A model generated the notes under the pieces. It was not told the DNA's origin and did not search any database. It saw only the letters and a list, made by a program, of their open reading frames with translations. From Bacillus sp. V59.32b (GTDB lineage Bacteria > Bacillota > Bacilli > Bacillales > DSM-1321), in the NCBI RefSeq assembly GCF_003429085.1, contig NZ_QVTC01000058.1, positions 1-41,161 on the forward strand: a DNA stretch of 41,161 nt, written 5' to 3'. Below are positions 8,028-15,891 of this stretch, piece after piece (positions within the stretch are counted from its first letter, which is position 1; each line of letters opens with the position of its first letter). The position numbers and the translations under genes are program-made.

Positions 8028-8306
8028 GTGTATCAATTCGAACACGAGTTACAAAGGGAAAGAAAGATATATAAGGCGTATGTAATTTTATTTATTGTGT
8101 CTGCATTGTTTAATGTCATTTCATTCTTTGTGGAGGGTAATATCCTTCGTGGAGTAGTCACTCTCTTATTTTCTCCCATTATCCTTCACTATGGTTTAAG
8201 AAAGAAACTCTGGGCGGAATTATTCATTAAATTTACGGTTTGGTTACATATCGTTTTCGTGTTGGTTTTAATTCTTACGATAACCATTCAGATAGTGAGA
8301 ACGTAA
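8028..8306 (+). CDS. Small integral membrane protein
   Basis: The 92-residue product begins with a charged amphipathic stretch (FEHELQRERKIYKAY) and has about three hydrophobic segments (residues 20-36, 41-55 and 68-90). It starts with GTG, about 10 bases after GAGGT. I do not recognise the family. It lies alone between two unrelated genes, just after a half copy of the dispersed repeat. Confidence 0.65.
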   Translation: MYQFEHELQRERKIYKAYVILFIVSALFNVISFFVEGNILRGVVTLLFSPIILHYGLRKKLWAELFIKFTVWLHIVFVLVLILTITIQIVRT

Positions 8307-8405
8307 GTGCCTTGTTCGATCTACGGGTGGATCAGTAAAATAAAAGAGTTTCTTCGTTAGCTTCATTTCCCACCAAATAAATATAAGTAAATGGGAGGAA
8401 TATCT

Positions 8406-8933
8406 GTGCGCGATCACGCCCAAAAGGAGCTGTACTCCTGGATAAAATCAATTGTATTTGCATTAGTGGTAGCCTTTATTTGCCGCCAGTTTTTATTTTC
8501 GCCGATAACGGTTAAGGGAGAATCCATGGATCCGACGTTTGAAAACAATGATAGAATCATCGTCTCGAAGGTTAGCAAGATTGACCATTTTGATACGATC
8601 GTATTTCATTCTCCTATTTCAAAAGACGATTATATCAAGCGGGTTATAGGACTGCCGGGCGACACTATAGAAATGAAGAATGACGTTCTTTATATCAACG
8701 GCAAAGCTTTCGAAGAAGAATATTTGAATGAAAACAAAGGTGAAGTTCCATTAGAGACTACTTTGACTGAGGATTTTAAAGTCACGGTTCCAGAAGGTTC
8801 TTTGTTTGTGCTGGGGGACAACCGGCGGAGAAGCATGGACAGCAGAATCATCGGGTCGATTACTGATGACGCGGTGATCGGCGAAGTGAAATTTAGATTC
8901 TATCCGTTGGAAGAGGTTGGAACACCTGAATAA
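8406..8933 (+). CDS. lepB: Type I signal peptidase
   Basis: The enzyme removes signal peptides from exported proteins at the outer face of the membrane. The frame is open from ATG 8391, but GGGAGG at 8393-8398 lies inside that start and serves GTG 8406, giving 175 residues. One N-terminal anchor (WIKSIVFALVVAFICRQFLF) is followed by the catalytic serine in GESMDPT (Ser40), the catalytic lysine in YIKRVIGLPGD (Lys78), and the GDNR box and DSR segment near the C-terminus. Length and single anchor fit SipS/SipT of Bacillus. The usual GDNRxxSxDSR is present as GDNRRRSMDSR. Bacilli usually have several paralogues. Confidence 0.93.
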   Translation: MRDHAQKELYSWIKSIVFALVVAFICRQFLFSPITVKGESMDPTFENNDRIIVSKVSKIDHFDTIVFHSPISKDDYIKRVIGLPGDTIEMKNDVLYINGKAFEEEYLNENKGEVPLETTLTEDFKVTVPEGSLFVLGDNRRRSMDSRIIGSITDDAVIGEVKFRFYPLEEVGTPE

Positions 8934-9154
8934 TCGTTGTTGTTTTAACCCATATTTTAAAATGAGGTATTTTATAGCTTTATTCCTGCAATCGGATGCA
9001 ATTATTTAGTTAAACCTAACTACAAGTAGTAAGGAAAATAAATATGGAAAATGAACAGGTAAAGGTATTTGGATAAAAAAATATTAATTAATGGGAGTAC
9101 TTGTTAAAAAAGATTTTTGAATGCTAACGTCACGATGCAAATAGGAGGGGGATA

Positions 9155-9403
9155 ATGAGTAAAAAATTACATTTGTTTAACCTAATTGCAGGAATAATTA
9201 TTATTGGTATGATGATACAGGCAATTGTATCTGGTAGTAACAACCTTCCATATGTAGTCATATTATTATATGTTCTATCTTATTTGTTACAAAAGGTGAA
9301 TTTTAAAGGGATAACCAAGTTTGTTGGTTTGACAATTACAATTTTACTTTTAATTTGGTCATTAATGTTTTTGTTAGATTTTATTTTTCCTTTTGCCCCA
9401 TAG
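9155..9403 (+). CDS. Small membrane protein, three hydrophobic segments
   Basis: The 82-residue product has hydrophobic segments at about residues 7-25, 32-46 and 55-79 and few charged residues. AGGAGGGGG just upstream of the ATG supports expression. I recognise no family. It is followed by a copy of the dispersed repeat and then the hydrolase gene. Confidence 0.65.
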   Translation: MSKKLHLFNLIAGIIIIGMMIQAIVSGSNNLPYVVILLYVLSYLLQKVNFKGITKFVGLTITILLLIWSLMFLLDFIFPFAP

Positions 9404-9419
9404 ATAAACCAATACCACA

Positions 9420-9502
9420 GTATTAATATTCTTCACTTAAGTGCTTTTCATATGATTATCTTATTATGCTAACGGGGCGCTTTGGTTGAACAAGAAAAAG
9501 TA
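9420..9502 (+). repeat. Dispersed palindromic repeat, copy 3
   Basis: TTCTTCACTTAAGTGCTTTT and then GCTAACGGGGCGCTTT followed by GGTTGAACAAGAA are the shared blocks of the family. It separates the small membrane-protein gene from the hydrolase gene. Confidence 0.6.
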
Positions 9503-9518
9503 AATATAGGAGATTACA

Positions 9519-10298
9519 ATGGAAAAGAACGGGATACCGTCTTCAATGGGGAAAGAGTTTTTTGTGCCAGTTAGTGATTTTAAACTATATGCAAAATTGT
9601 ATGGCGTTAAGAAAGATAAACCAACTGTTGTAATGGATGCCGGGTATGGAGACTATTCCAAGGCATGGGTTTCGGTAATTCCTGAAATTTCTATGCTAAC
9701 GGAAGTGGTTGTGTATGATAGAGCTGGATTAGGAAAGAGCGAAAAAAGCTCTAATCCCAGAACGAGCCACGAGATGGTAAAAGAGTTGAAAGAACTTCTG
9801 ACGGTAATGAAGATAAAACCTCCATATATATTAGTTGGTCATTCTTATGGGGGAGTAAACACAAGAATCTATGCTACAGAGTATCCTGACGATGTTGCTG
9901 GACTAATATTGGTTGATTCTACCCCGGAAAATTATAAGGAAGCATTTCTCCCAACTATGCCGACAGATTTTCAAGAAGCATATAATAAACAATTTATTTA
10001 TGAAGGTAGCTATGATGAATTTATGGAAAGCTTGCAACAACTAAAACAAACGAGAAGGCCATTAAATGTTCCGTTGATTGTTTTATCAGCTGGGAAAAAA
10101 GCTCATTATTCTAAAGAATCTCAGGAATTGTGGAATGACATTCAAAAGGAAATCCTTGATATATCTGCAAAAAGTGAGCTTATCATTGCGGAAAATAGTG
10201 CTCATTATATACAGAACGATGAACCCGTTGTAGTGATTAGTGCGATAAAACGAATTTTATCAGATGGTATTTTACGGATAAAGGAAAATCTAATGTAA
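9519..10298 (+). CDS. Alpha/beta hydrolase
   Basis: The 259-residue protein has the alpha/beta-hydrolase fold: VVMDAGYGDYSKAW carries the oxyanion region, VVVYDRAGLGKSEKS follows, the nucleophile elbow is GHSYGG (Ser109), LVDST carries Asp133, and the likely catalytic histidine is His229 in ENSAHYIQNDEP. It is cytoplasmic with no signal peptide. The substrate cannot be told; esterase-like activity is expected. AGGAG lies just before the ATG. A decayed cupin gene follows immediately downstream on the same strand. Confidence 0.88.
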   Translation: MEKNGIPSSMGKEFFVPVSDFKLYAKLYGVKKDKPTVVMDAGYGDYSKAWVSVIPEISMLTEVVVYDRAGLGKSEKSSNPRTSHEMVKELKELLTVMKIKPPYILVGHSYGGVNTRIYATEYPDDVAGLILVDSTPENYKEAFLPTMPTDFQEAYNKQFIYEGSYDEFMESLQQLKQTRRPLNVPLIVLSAGKKAHYSKESQELWNDIQKEILDISAKSELIIAENSAHYIQNDEPVVVISAIKRILSDGILRIKENLM

Positions 10299-10341
10299 TT
10301 ATTAAGGAGACTGAGAACGCAGAAAAAAGGGCAATTAGAGG

Positions 10342-10643
10342 TGTTTTAACCTAAATGAGACAATTATAGACCAAAATGACTACATAAATTTTATTGTAAG
10401 TGAAGTCAAAGATCATGAAATACGAATAGCTGTAATCAATGGAGAAGAATTCCATTGGCATAACATGAGGATTGTGATGAATTATTTTATGTATTAGAAG
10501 GTGAACTTTTCATAGACTTCGAAAACGATGAAGCAGTTTGATAATACCAGGTGAACTATTTACTATACATGCAAATAGAGTGCTCGAATTCGTTCAAATG
10601 AACGGACAGTTAATATGGGCTTTGAAAAGGCAAGTAATGATAT
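10342..10643 (+). pseudogene. Frameshifted cupin-domain protein
   Basis: Reading across frames gives a cupin: NLNETIIDQNDYINFIV, then EVKDHEIRIAVINGEEFHWH (metal-binding histidines), then in a second frame DCDELFYVLEGELFIDFEND, and in a third frame LIIPGELFTIHANRV and NMGFEKASNDIG. At least two frameshifts and stop codons break it. The order and spacing match small single-domain cupins whose function is generally unknown. It may once have been co-transcribed with the hydrolase. Bases 10644-10710 hold nothing else that I recognise. Confidence 0.75.
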
Positions 10644-10709
10644 AGGGAGAGATTATTTCTGCTGGGTACCATACATAAGTAGGAATGCTGCTACTAAATG
10701 GATGGAGAT

Positions 10710-10742
10710 AAAAAAATGCCCGTTGACTTTGATAGCAACGGG
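10710..10742 (-). terminator. Terminator of the pro-peptide gene
   Basis: CCCGTTG at 10719-10725 pairs with CAACGGG at 10736-10742. On the minus strand it reads CCCGTTGCTAT ... CAACGGGCA and then a T tract. The terminator at 26171 has nearly the same stem sequence. Confidence 0.8.
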
Positions 10743-10774
10743 AACAAATTAATATTATGCAATAAGGCAGTTCT

Positions 10775-10909
10775 TTAAGTTAAAGATGTAGGCTTAATTG
10801 TCATAGGACCTGGTTGAGACTCAGCGATTATTCGCTCGTCATTCGCCACCTTACTAAAACCAAAAACACCAACAAGAATTAATGATAGTAAAATAGTCTT
10901 TTTAAACAT
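10775..10909 (-). CDS. Exported signalling pro-peptide, NprX/Phr-like
   Basis: This 44-residue ORF starts with an export signal (MFKKTILLSLILVGVFGF), followed by a short polar pro-region (SKVANDERIIAES) and a C-terminal QPGPMTIKPTSLT. GGAGGT at 10917-10922 sits 8 bases before the ATG, and a strong terminator follows the stop. It lies directly downstream of, and on the same strand as, an HTH-TPR regulator of the RNPP type. That is the layout of nprR-nprX and plcR-papR, where the secreted pro-peptide is cut and re-imported as a 5-8 residue signal. The mature signal probably lies in the last 15 residues; its exact ends cannot be read from sequence. Confidence 0.72.
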   Translation of the reverse strand: MFKKTILLSLILVGVFGFSKVANDERIIAESQPGPMTIKPTSLT

Positions 10910-10939
10910 GGATTTTACCTCCTTAACAGCTTTAAGTTA

Positions 10940-10945
10940 AGTATA
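10940..10945 (-). promoter_or_regulatory. Possible -10 box of the pro-peptide gene
   Basis: TATACT on the minus strand lies 30 bases upstream of the pro-peptide ATG, but the -35 region is only T-rich. A separate promoter would let the peptide be made independently of the regulator gene. The call is tentative. Confidence 0.35.
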
Positions 10946-11052
10946 TTTAGAGAGTATGTTAATAAAAAGGGGTAAAATTTACATTTTTTAAGACTATTGG
11001 ATACGTCTTTTTTCGATAAAATTTTACTAGAAAGTAATATAATGCAGCTTTA

Positions 11053-12336
11053 TTATGGAATATTAGACAAATAATCATCGTGGTTTAAAGCAATTTTGAA
11101 ATAATCCGCCGCTTTTTTATAGGCTCGTAGTTCATAATAGTATTGTGCAAATTCCATGGCTAATTTACTAACTATTATATTTTGCTTTAATTCTATACCT
11201 TGTTCGATTATTTTTTGCATTTCTTTCTCGTATCTGAAATAGTCCTCTCTATTATAGTAACTTTTTATCTGCAGGGCTTTTAACTCAATTAAAACAAAAT
11301 TCAAATTCTTATCTTCAGCAATCTTTATAGCGTCTTGAAGAAAATTATGAGCCAAATCCCATTGTTTTTTTTGTTGATAAATCTCAATCAAACTTTTAAG
11401 AGAGTATACCTTTTCGTCTTCTAAATCCAAAGATTCATTGATTTTAATACTTTCATGAAAATGAGCAATGGATTTATCGAATTCTTGTAGCCCCTGGTAA
11501 ACTCGTCCCAAATTATACTCAATCATAGCGTTTAAATTCGTATCGCTACTTAAGTCAATATTTTCTCTAGCTTCAAGTAAGTGAACTAAAGAATTTTTGT
11601 AATCTTTTATTAAGTGACATTGGACACCTCTTGTTATTAGTACTTTTGATAAATGCTCCGTATCACCTAAAAAAAGAAAAATATCATATGCTTTCTTTGA
11701 ATAATATAGACACAATGTTTTATCTTTTAGAATCCTTTGTTTCACTAAACTTATATTATAAAATAATTTTGCATTTGCGATTGTGTCTCCTTCAATTATT
11801 AAGTTTTCAGCCATCGTAAAATACCGATCTGCCTCTGAATAAATTTGAGTAGTGTAGAATAGAATGCCGCAAGAAATATAATAGTTCATATAGAATTCGC
11901 TATATATATTATCATATTCCATTGAAACTGTTTTTTGTGAAACTTGATATACTTGTTCTGCTCGAGCAATATCTTTATTGTCTATATAATACCTGATTAA
12001 TAAGCCGAAAATTTGGACTAAGATATATGAAGGGTAGGGTTCTTTGGTGCTGATATTTAGAAAATTTAATTCCTCTTCAGCTACATTTTTTGTGGTTTGA
12101 TATATTTGGATAATATCCTTTATTTTTTTCTCCTTTTCGGAAATATTTTCATTTAATAAATCACTTAATGAGATATCCAAGCGATTAACAATTCTTTCCA
12201 GCATTATTCTTGAAGGTTTTAATTTACCGTTTTCAACCCGACTTAAATAAGCAACGGAACAAATCCCTTCTACTAACTTATCTTGTGTCATTCTCTTATG
12301 TATCCTAAGCTGTCTAATCTTGTCTCCTATAGTCAT
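11053..12336 (-). CDS. NprR-like HTH-TPR quorum-sensing regulator (RNPP family)
   Basis: The 427-residue protein has an N-terminal XRE helix-turn-helix (GDKIRQLRIHKRMTQDKLVEG, SVAYLSRVENGKLKPS, LDISLSDLL), then about 350 residues of TPR helices with repeats such as NAMIEYNLGRVYQGLQEFDKS and FAQYYYELRAYKKAADYFKIAL. Domain order and length match NprR (about 420 residues); PlcR is shorter, and Rap proteins lack this HTH. In this family an imported peptide binds the TPR groove and changes DNA binding. The pro-peptide gene downstream is the likely partner. Start at ATG 12336. Targets are not known; candidates include the decayed genes just upstream. Confidence 0.85.
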   Translation of the reverse strand: MTIGDKIRQLRIHKRMTQDKLVEGICSVAYLSRVENGKLKPSRIMLERIVNRLDISLSDLLNENISEKEKKIKDIIQIYQTTKNVAEEELNFLNISTKEPYPSYILVQIFGLLIRYYIDNKDIARAEQVYQVSQKTVSMEYDNIYSEFYMNYYISCGILFYTTQIYSEADRYFTMAENLIIEGDTIANAKLFYNISLVKQRILKDKTLCLYYSKKAYDIFLFLGDTEHLSKVLITRGVQCHLIKDYKNSLVHLLEARENIDLSSDTNLNAMIEYNLGRVYQGLQEFDKSIAHFHESIKINESLDLEDEKVYSLKSLIEIYQQKKQWDLAHNFLQDAIKIAEDKNLNFVLIELKALQIKSYYNREDYFRYEKEMQKIIEQGIELKQNIIVSKLAMEFAQYYYELRAYKKAADYFKIALNHDDYLSNIP

Positions 12337-12382
12337 GCTTAGTCCCGTCCCTTTTGGAAAATTTATTTAGTACTATTATCAT

Positions 12383-12414
12383 AGCAAAAAAGACATTTCT
12401 TCGGAAGAAATGTC
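12383..12414 (-). terminator. Strong terminator upstream of the regulator
   Basis: GACATTTCTTC at 12392-12402 pairs perfectly with GAAGAAATGTC at 12404-12414; on the minus strand TTTTTT follows. It would end transcripts from the minus-strand genes at 12.7-13.7 kb, so the regulator has its own promoter. Bases 12415-12681 contain short coding-like scraps in several frames but no intact gene. Confidence 0.8.
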
Positions 12415-12681
12415 TCACAGATCTACCTTTTAGCTATTTATGATTGGATAGCTTTTTTCGGTAATTCAGGAAGACTCTTGAATATAGATGCAATTATTAC
12501 GAAGTCTATTCCCAAGGCGACTAAAATCTCACTATATTATTGACTTAAGGCACCTTCTGTTTCAGAGAGAATCGAATGATTAAAAGGAATTTGCACAGCT
12601 TTGGTAATACCCAGCACCCACTTCTTAGAGAATAGTTTGAAGGTGATACACTGTATTAGACACCGAAAACATTTTCTAATT

Positions 12682-13030
12682 CTAACTTCTTAGGAGCTTT
12701 TTCCTATAAAAGAGCCGATGCCAGTTGTTTAGCTTAAGCGGAAAGATTTGATTAATTTTTGAAACAGGTGAATATTTTAAAGTATCTGAATTCACATTAA
12801 TAGCTTTAATCGTTTGTTGTTGCATATCGTATTTTGAACTTGCAAATGAAGCATCCCACCAAACTCTATCCGAATGATGGAGCACTCCACTTGTGTTGGC
12901 CCAAGCGATACCAACCTCCATAATTGATTTTTTGCGTAAGGTTTCCTGGTAAATATACTGGGAATGCCCCTTGGTTATCAGGCAAAATGATAAGGATTCG
13001 ATAATAAAATATCAACTGCCATGGGACACC
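12682..13030 (-). pseudogene. Decayed gene of unknown family
   Basis: On the minus strand one frame reads ILPDNQGAFPVYLPGN and NYGGWYRLGQHKWSAPSFG and then stops; another frame continues with RVWWDASFASSKYDMQQQ and NVNSDTLKYSPVS to a stop at 12682. The two pieces join naturally at one frameshift near 12865, so this looks like a broken protein gene. The ATG at 12921 lacks a ribosome site. I do not recognise the family. It follows the gene at 13063 on the same strand, and both end before the strong terminator at 12383. Confidence 0.4.
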
Positions 13031-13062
13031 AAGTTTACTCAACTACGCACATATCATTTCTC

Positions 13063-13683
13063 CTACTTAATTTGTTTTAACCACTGTGTAAAAACAATAG
13101 AATGTTTTTTGTTAAAATCATCTGCGAGAAAAATCGTAGCATCTTTATCTAAATGGTTAATTACCCGACTCGTTACCTCACCGTGGATGTTTAAATAGAG
13201 GTCAACGTTATTCATTAGTTGTAAAGCATCTAACAATGTGTTTTGTAACGAGTTGTATTTAGTAACCTCTTCAATATTCATTAAGTATCCAATTCCTATA
13301 TTGGAAAAAATTTTATTTTCTTGTTGTAGCTTTCTTACATGATAATAAACATTATCTTCTCTCCGTATCCTTTTTTGGCAGATATACCTGCTATTGTTTT
13401 GTTCAAATCTATAAAATCCTGGCAACTTTATTCCTTCTACTACAAGAGGGTGCAGAATAATTAAGATCGGTTCTATGGTGGGAATTCCTTGAAGTTGCAA
13501 AGCCTCATATAAGATTTGACCTAATATATCCTTATGGATTAGTGGAAACTCGAGCTGGTGGTTAGTATTAATATCTTTTTGAATGCTACATGGAATTTCC
13601 ATCAGAGATTTATTAATCTGAAATAAAGGCTTTGCAGTTTTCATGTGTTGTTTAAAATCCTGAATGTTATCTAATGTATTCAA
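13063..13683 (-). CDS. Uncharacterised protein, 206 residues
   Basis: I do not recognise this protein. It starts at TTG 13683, close behind AGAGGA, and has no signal peptide or membrane segment. Features include a short helical start, GQILYEALQLQGIPTIEP, the hydrophobic strand ILIILHPLVVEGIKLPGFYRF, and a C-terminal ATIFLADDFNKKHSIVFTQW. The GFYRF segment faintly recalls nitroreductase-like SagB proteins of peptide-modification clusters, but the expected flavin-binding motifs are not visible, so I do not assign it. It heads a decayed minus-strand group next to a quorum-sensing regulator. Confidence 0.55.
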   Translation of the reverse strand: MNTLDNIQDFKQHMKTAKPLFQINKSLMEIPCSIQKDINTNHQLEFPLIHKDILGQILYEALQLQGIPTIEPILIILHPLVVEGIKLPGFYRFEQNNSRYICQKRIRREDNVYYHVRKLQQENKIFSNIGIGYLMNIEEVTKYNSLQNTLLDALQLMNNVDLYLNIHGEVTSRVINHLDKDATIFLADDFNKKHSIVFTQWLKQIK

Positions 13684-13923
13684 AATCCTCTTCCCTTTCT
13701 TTCCCTTTTTTTAAGAATAACCTGGTTATTCTATTAATAACAACAAGTTAAATTATATCGATTTTGTCCTTGTTGAATGTTTGAAAATCAATATGAATTT
13801 TACATGATAGTATGCGAGTTTATAAAGCTGTATTTCGCAATTAAAAAATGCGGTGAAGATGGAAGTTATAATACCGACTATTGCATCTATCCTAACCCAA
13901 ACAATTAAAATTAAAATTTATGA

Positions 13924-13990
13924 TTGACAAGTGACGCTAATCTGCGTTACTATATACCGGTAATCAGTATTACTTAATACCAGTAATACA
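13924..13990 (+). promoter_or_regulatory. Promoter and operator of the PadR-DUF1048 unit
   Basis: TTGACA at 13924-13929 and TACTAT at 13948-13953 (18-base spacer) form a good SigA promoter. Just downstream lies the perfect palindrome GTATTACTTAATAC at 13967-13980 within the block GGTAATCAGTA (13959-13969). That 11-base block recurs at 14939-14949 before the ABC genes. PadR proteins bind ATAC/GTAT dyads, so this is the likely operator. The rest of the gap 13684-13923 is AT-rich without a visible gene. Confidence 0.65.
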
Positions 13991-14030
13991 GAGTACTAAA
14001 AAAATAATCAAATACAGATGGGTGATAAAT

Positions 14031-14369
14031 TTGGAAAATATCACAGAAATGCTCAAAGGGGTACTCGAGGGTTGTGTGCTGGAGATCATCAGTCGTGGCG
14101 AAACTTACGGCTATGAAATCACACAGCATCTGCGAGAACTTGGTTTCATTGATGTAGTTGAAGGCACAGTTTATACGATAACCATGCGGCTTGAGAAAAA
14201 CAATCTGGTGGACATCGAGAAAAAGCGATCCACTGTGGGACCTCCGAGAAAATTTTATACTCTTAACGAAGCAGGTCAAAAGCAACTTGAACTATTTTGG
14301 GTAAAATGGGATTTCATCTCAAGCAAAATGAACGAACTCAAAACAAAAGAAATCAAAAGGAGAAGATAA
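14031..14369 (+). CDS. PadR family transcriptional regulator
   Basis: The winged-helix protein shows [60 protein letters not shown] and the wing [15 protein letters not shown], all typical of PadR. The frame is open from GTG 14022, but TTG 14031 has GGGTGA at the right distance and yields the usual [10 protein letters not shown] start, so 14031 is preferred (112 residues). It is probably a repressor of its own unit and of the downstream exporter, since the same operator block precedes both. The DUF1048 gene begins one base after its stop. Confidence 0.9.
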   Translation: MENITEMLKGVLEGCVLEIISRGETYGYEITQHLRELGFIDVVEGTVYTITMRLEKNNLVDIEKKRSTVGPPRKFYTLNEAGQKQLELFWVKWDFISSKMNELKTKEIKRRR

Positions 14370-14370
14370 A

Positions 14371-14709
14371 ATGAATTTTATTGAAAAAATCATTGGAAGT
14401 CTGGACGACAAGCGAGAATGGAAGGCAATGGAGGCTCGTGCGAAGGCGCTTCCACGTGAGTATCATAACGCATACAAAGCTATTCAAAAATATATGTGGA
14501 CTGCTGGTGGCCTCACCGACTGGAAGGATATAAGCCGTATTTTTGGTGGTATTCTTGATCTTTTTGAAGAAGGTGCAGCATCAGGCAAGAAAGTCACTGA
14601 CCTTACGGGTGAAGACGTGGCCTCTTTCTGTGAAGAACTAGTGAAGGATGCGAAGACTTGGAAAGATAAATATCGCGACAATTTGAATGATACAATTGGT
14701 CGTGATTAA
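14371..14709 (+). CDS. DUF1048 family protein, paralogue 1
   Basis: The 112-residue product belongs to the DUF1048 family: [40 protein letters not shown], and [20 protein letters not shown] followed by [19 protein letters not shown]. The fold is all-helical and cytoplasmic, and its role is unknown. It starts one base after the padR stop and must be co-translated with it. Two further DUF1048 genes lie at 16716 and 17066, so three diverged copies frame the ABC exporter. The family often sits beside PadR and ABC-2 exporter genes. Confidence 0.88.
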   Translation: MNFIEKIIGSLDDKREWKAMEARAKALPREYHNAYKAIQKYMWTAGGLTDWKDISRIFGGILDLFEEGAASGKKVTDLTGEDVASFCEELVKDAKTWKDKYRDNLNDTIGRD

Positions 14710-14938
14710 TAGCCGTGGTTGAAGCTGAAAAGGCATAAATTAGATAATTTTTGGAAAATAGCAGGGATGATTTAGTGTCTTTGAAGAACTTAAACCTTAA
14801 AACCTATTGCTCAGATAATGAAGATTAGTTAAAATGCCTTAATGCCATTGATAGAAGTAAATTCAATAGAACATTCCGACTGAATAGCTGGCTACTAATG
14901 AGAGTTGCCACCTTCACTATTCAGTTATATTTTAATCT

Positions 14939-14975
14939 GGTAATCAGTAATACAGAATATCGGTAATGCTAAGTA
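14939..14975 (+). promoter_or_regulatory. Second PadR-type operator, upstream of the ABC exporter
   Basis: GGTAATCAGTA at 14939-14949 exactly repeats 13959-13969 and is followed by ATACAGAATATCGGTAATGC, with a further GGTAAT. It lies about 180 bases before the ABC ATPase gene. The rest of the gap 14710-15129 carries no gene; GGAGG precedes the ATG at 15130. Confidence 0.55.
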
Positions 14976-15129
14976 GTGGGGTATAGACAAAAGATGCGCA
15001 AATTAATTGACCAAATCATGACTATAAGCTTTGTTTGAATGCAAACTACTTGCTCACTTATCAGACAAAGCATCAAATTTTCGGTTCTAGAATGCGCTCT
15101 TGCTGCGCTAATAATAAGGAGGAAAAAAT

Positions 15130-15891
15130 ATGAGAGATACAGCGATTTCTGTAAAAGGGTTAATAAAATCCTTTAAAGACAAAGAAGTGTTAAAGGGGGT
15201 GGATTTTGAGGTGCAGCGTGGCGAAATTTTCGCACTACTGGGGTCAAACGGAGCAGGCAAGACTACTGCGGTCAACATTCTCTCAACTCTGTTGAAGCCA
15301 GATGGTGGAGAAGTAAGCATTTGTGGCTATGATGTTCAACGTCAACCGGAAATAGTGCGCCAAAGCATCAGCTTGACAGGACAGTTTGCAGCTTTAGATG
15401 GTATGCAAACGGGTAGGGAAAATCTGATGATGATTGTTAAGTTGCTAGCAGTTTCCAACCCCCCTCAAGTTACCGACAGTTTGCTCTCAAGATTTAACCT
15501 GACCGATGCGGCCAACCGCCGTGCTGACAAATATTCTGGGGGGATGAAGCGTAGGCTAGACATCGCTATGAGCTTGATTGGAACTCCGGCAGTCATTTTT
15601 CTCGACGAACCAACTACTGGGCTTGACCCTGAAGCACGAATTGAAGTCTGGGAAACCGTCAAGGAGCTTGCAGGCGGCGGCACAACCATATTGCTGACGA
15701 CCCAGTATCTAGAGGAAGCCGAACATCTTGCGGACCGTATTGCTATCCTACATGGCGGAAAAATCATCAAGAGCGGTACCCTTACCGAACTCAAGGAGAT
15801 GTTCCCGCCAACGAAAGTGGAATACGTTGAGAAGCAGCCGACATTGGAGGAAATTTTCCTCGAAATCATCGGGAAAAAGGAGGAGAAATAA
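15130..15891 (+). CDS. ABC transporter ATP-binding protein, DrrA-like
   Basis: The 253-residue ATPase powers an export permease. Walker A is GSNGAGKTT (residues 38-46), the Q loop is Gln85, the signature is YSGGMKRRLD (from residue 135), Walker B is VIFLDEPTTGLDP (from residue 155), and the switch region is LLTTQYLEEAEHLADRI. YLEEAE and the short C-terminal extension are typical of the DrrA/daunorubicin-resistance class of ABC-2 exporters. GGAGG precedes the ATG. The permease gene starts directly after the stop. Control by the PadR regulator is likely, because the operator block lies upstream. Confidence 0.95.
   Translation: MRDTAISVKGLIKSFKDKEVLKGVDFEVQRGEIFALLGSNGAGKTTAVNILSTLLKPDGGEVSICGYDVQRQPEIVRQSISLTGQFAALDGMQTGRENLMMIVKLLAVSNPPQVTDSLLSRFNLTDAANRRADKYSGGMKRRLDIAMSLIGTPAVIFLDEPTTGLDPEARIEVWETVKELAGGGTTILLTTQYLEEAEHLADRIAILHGGKIIKSGTLTELKEMFPPTKVEYVEKQPTLEEIFLEIIGKKEEK

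Noticed and set aside
13063-13683. SagB-type dehydrogenase of a peptide-modification cluster
   Set aside because: Only one short segment is suggestive; flavin-binding motifs, a precursor peptide and a cyclodehydratase are all missing.
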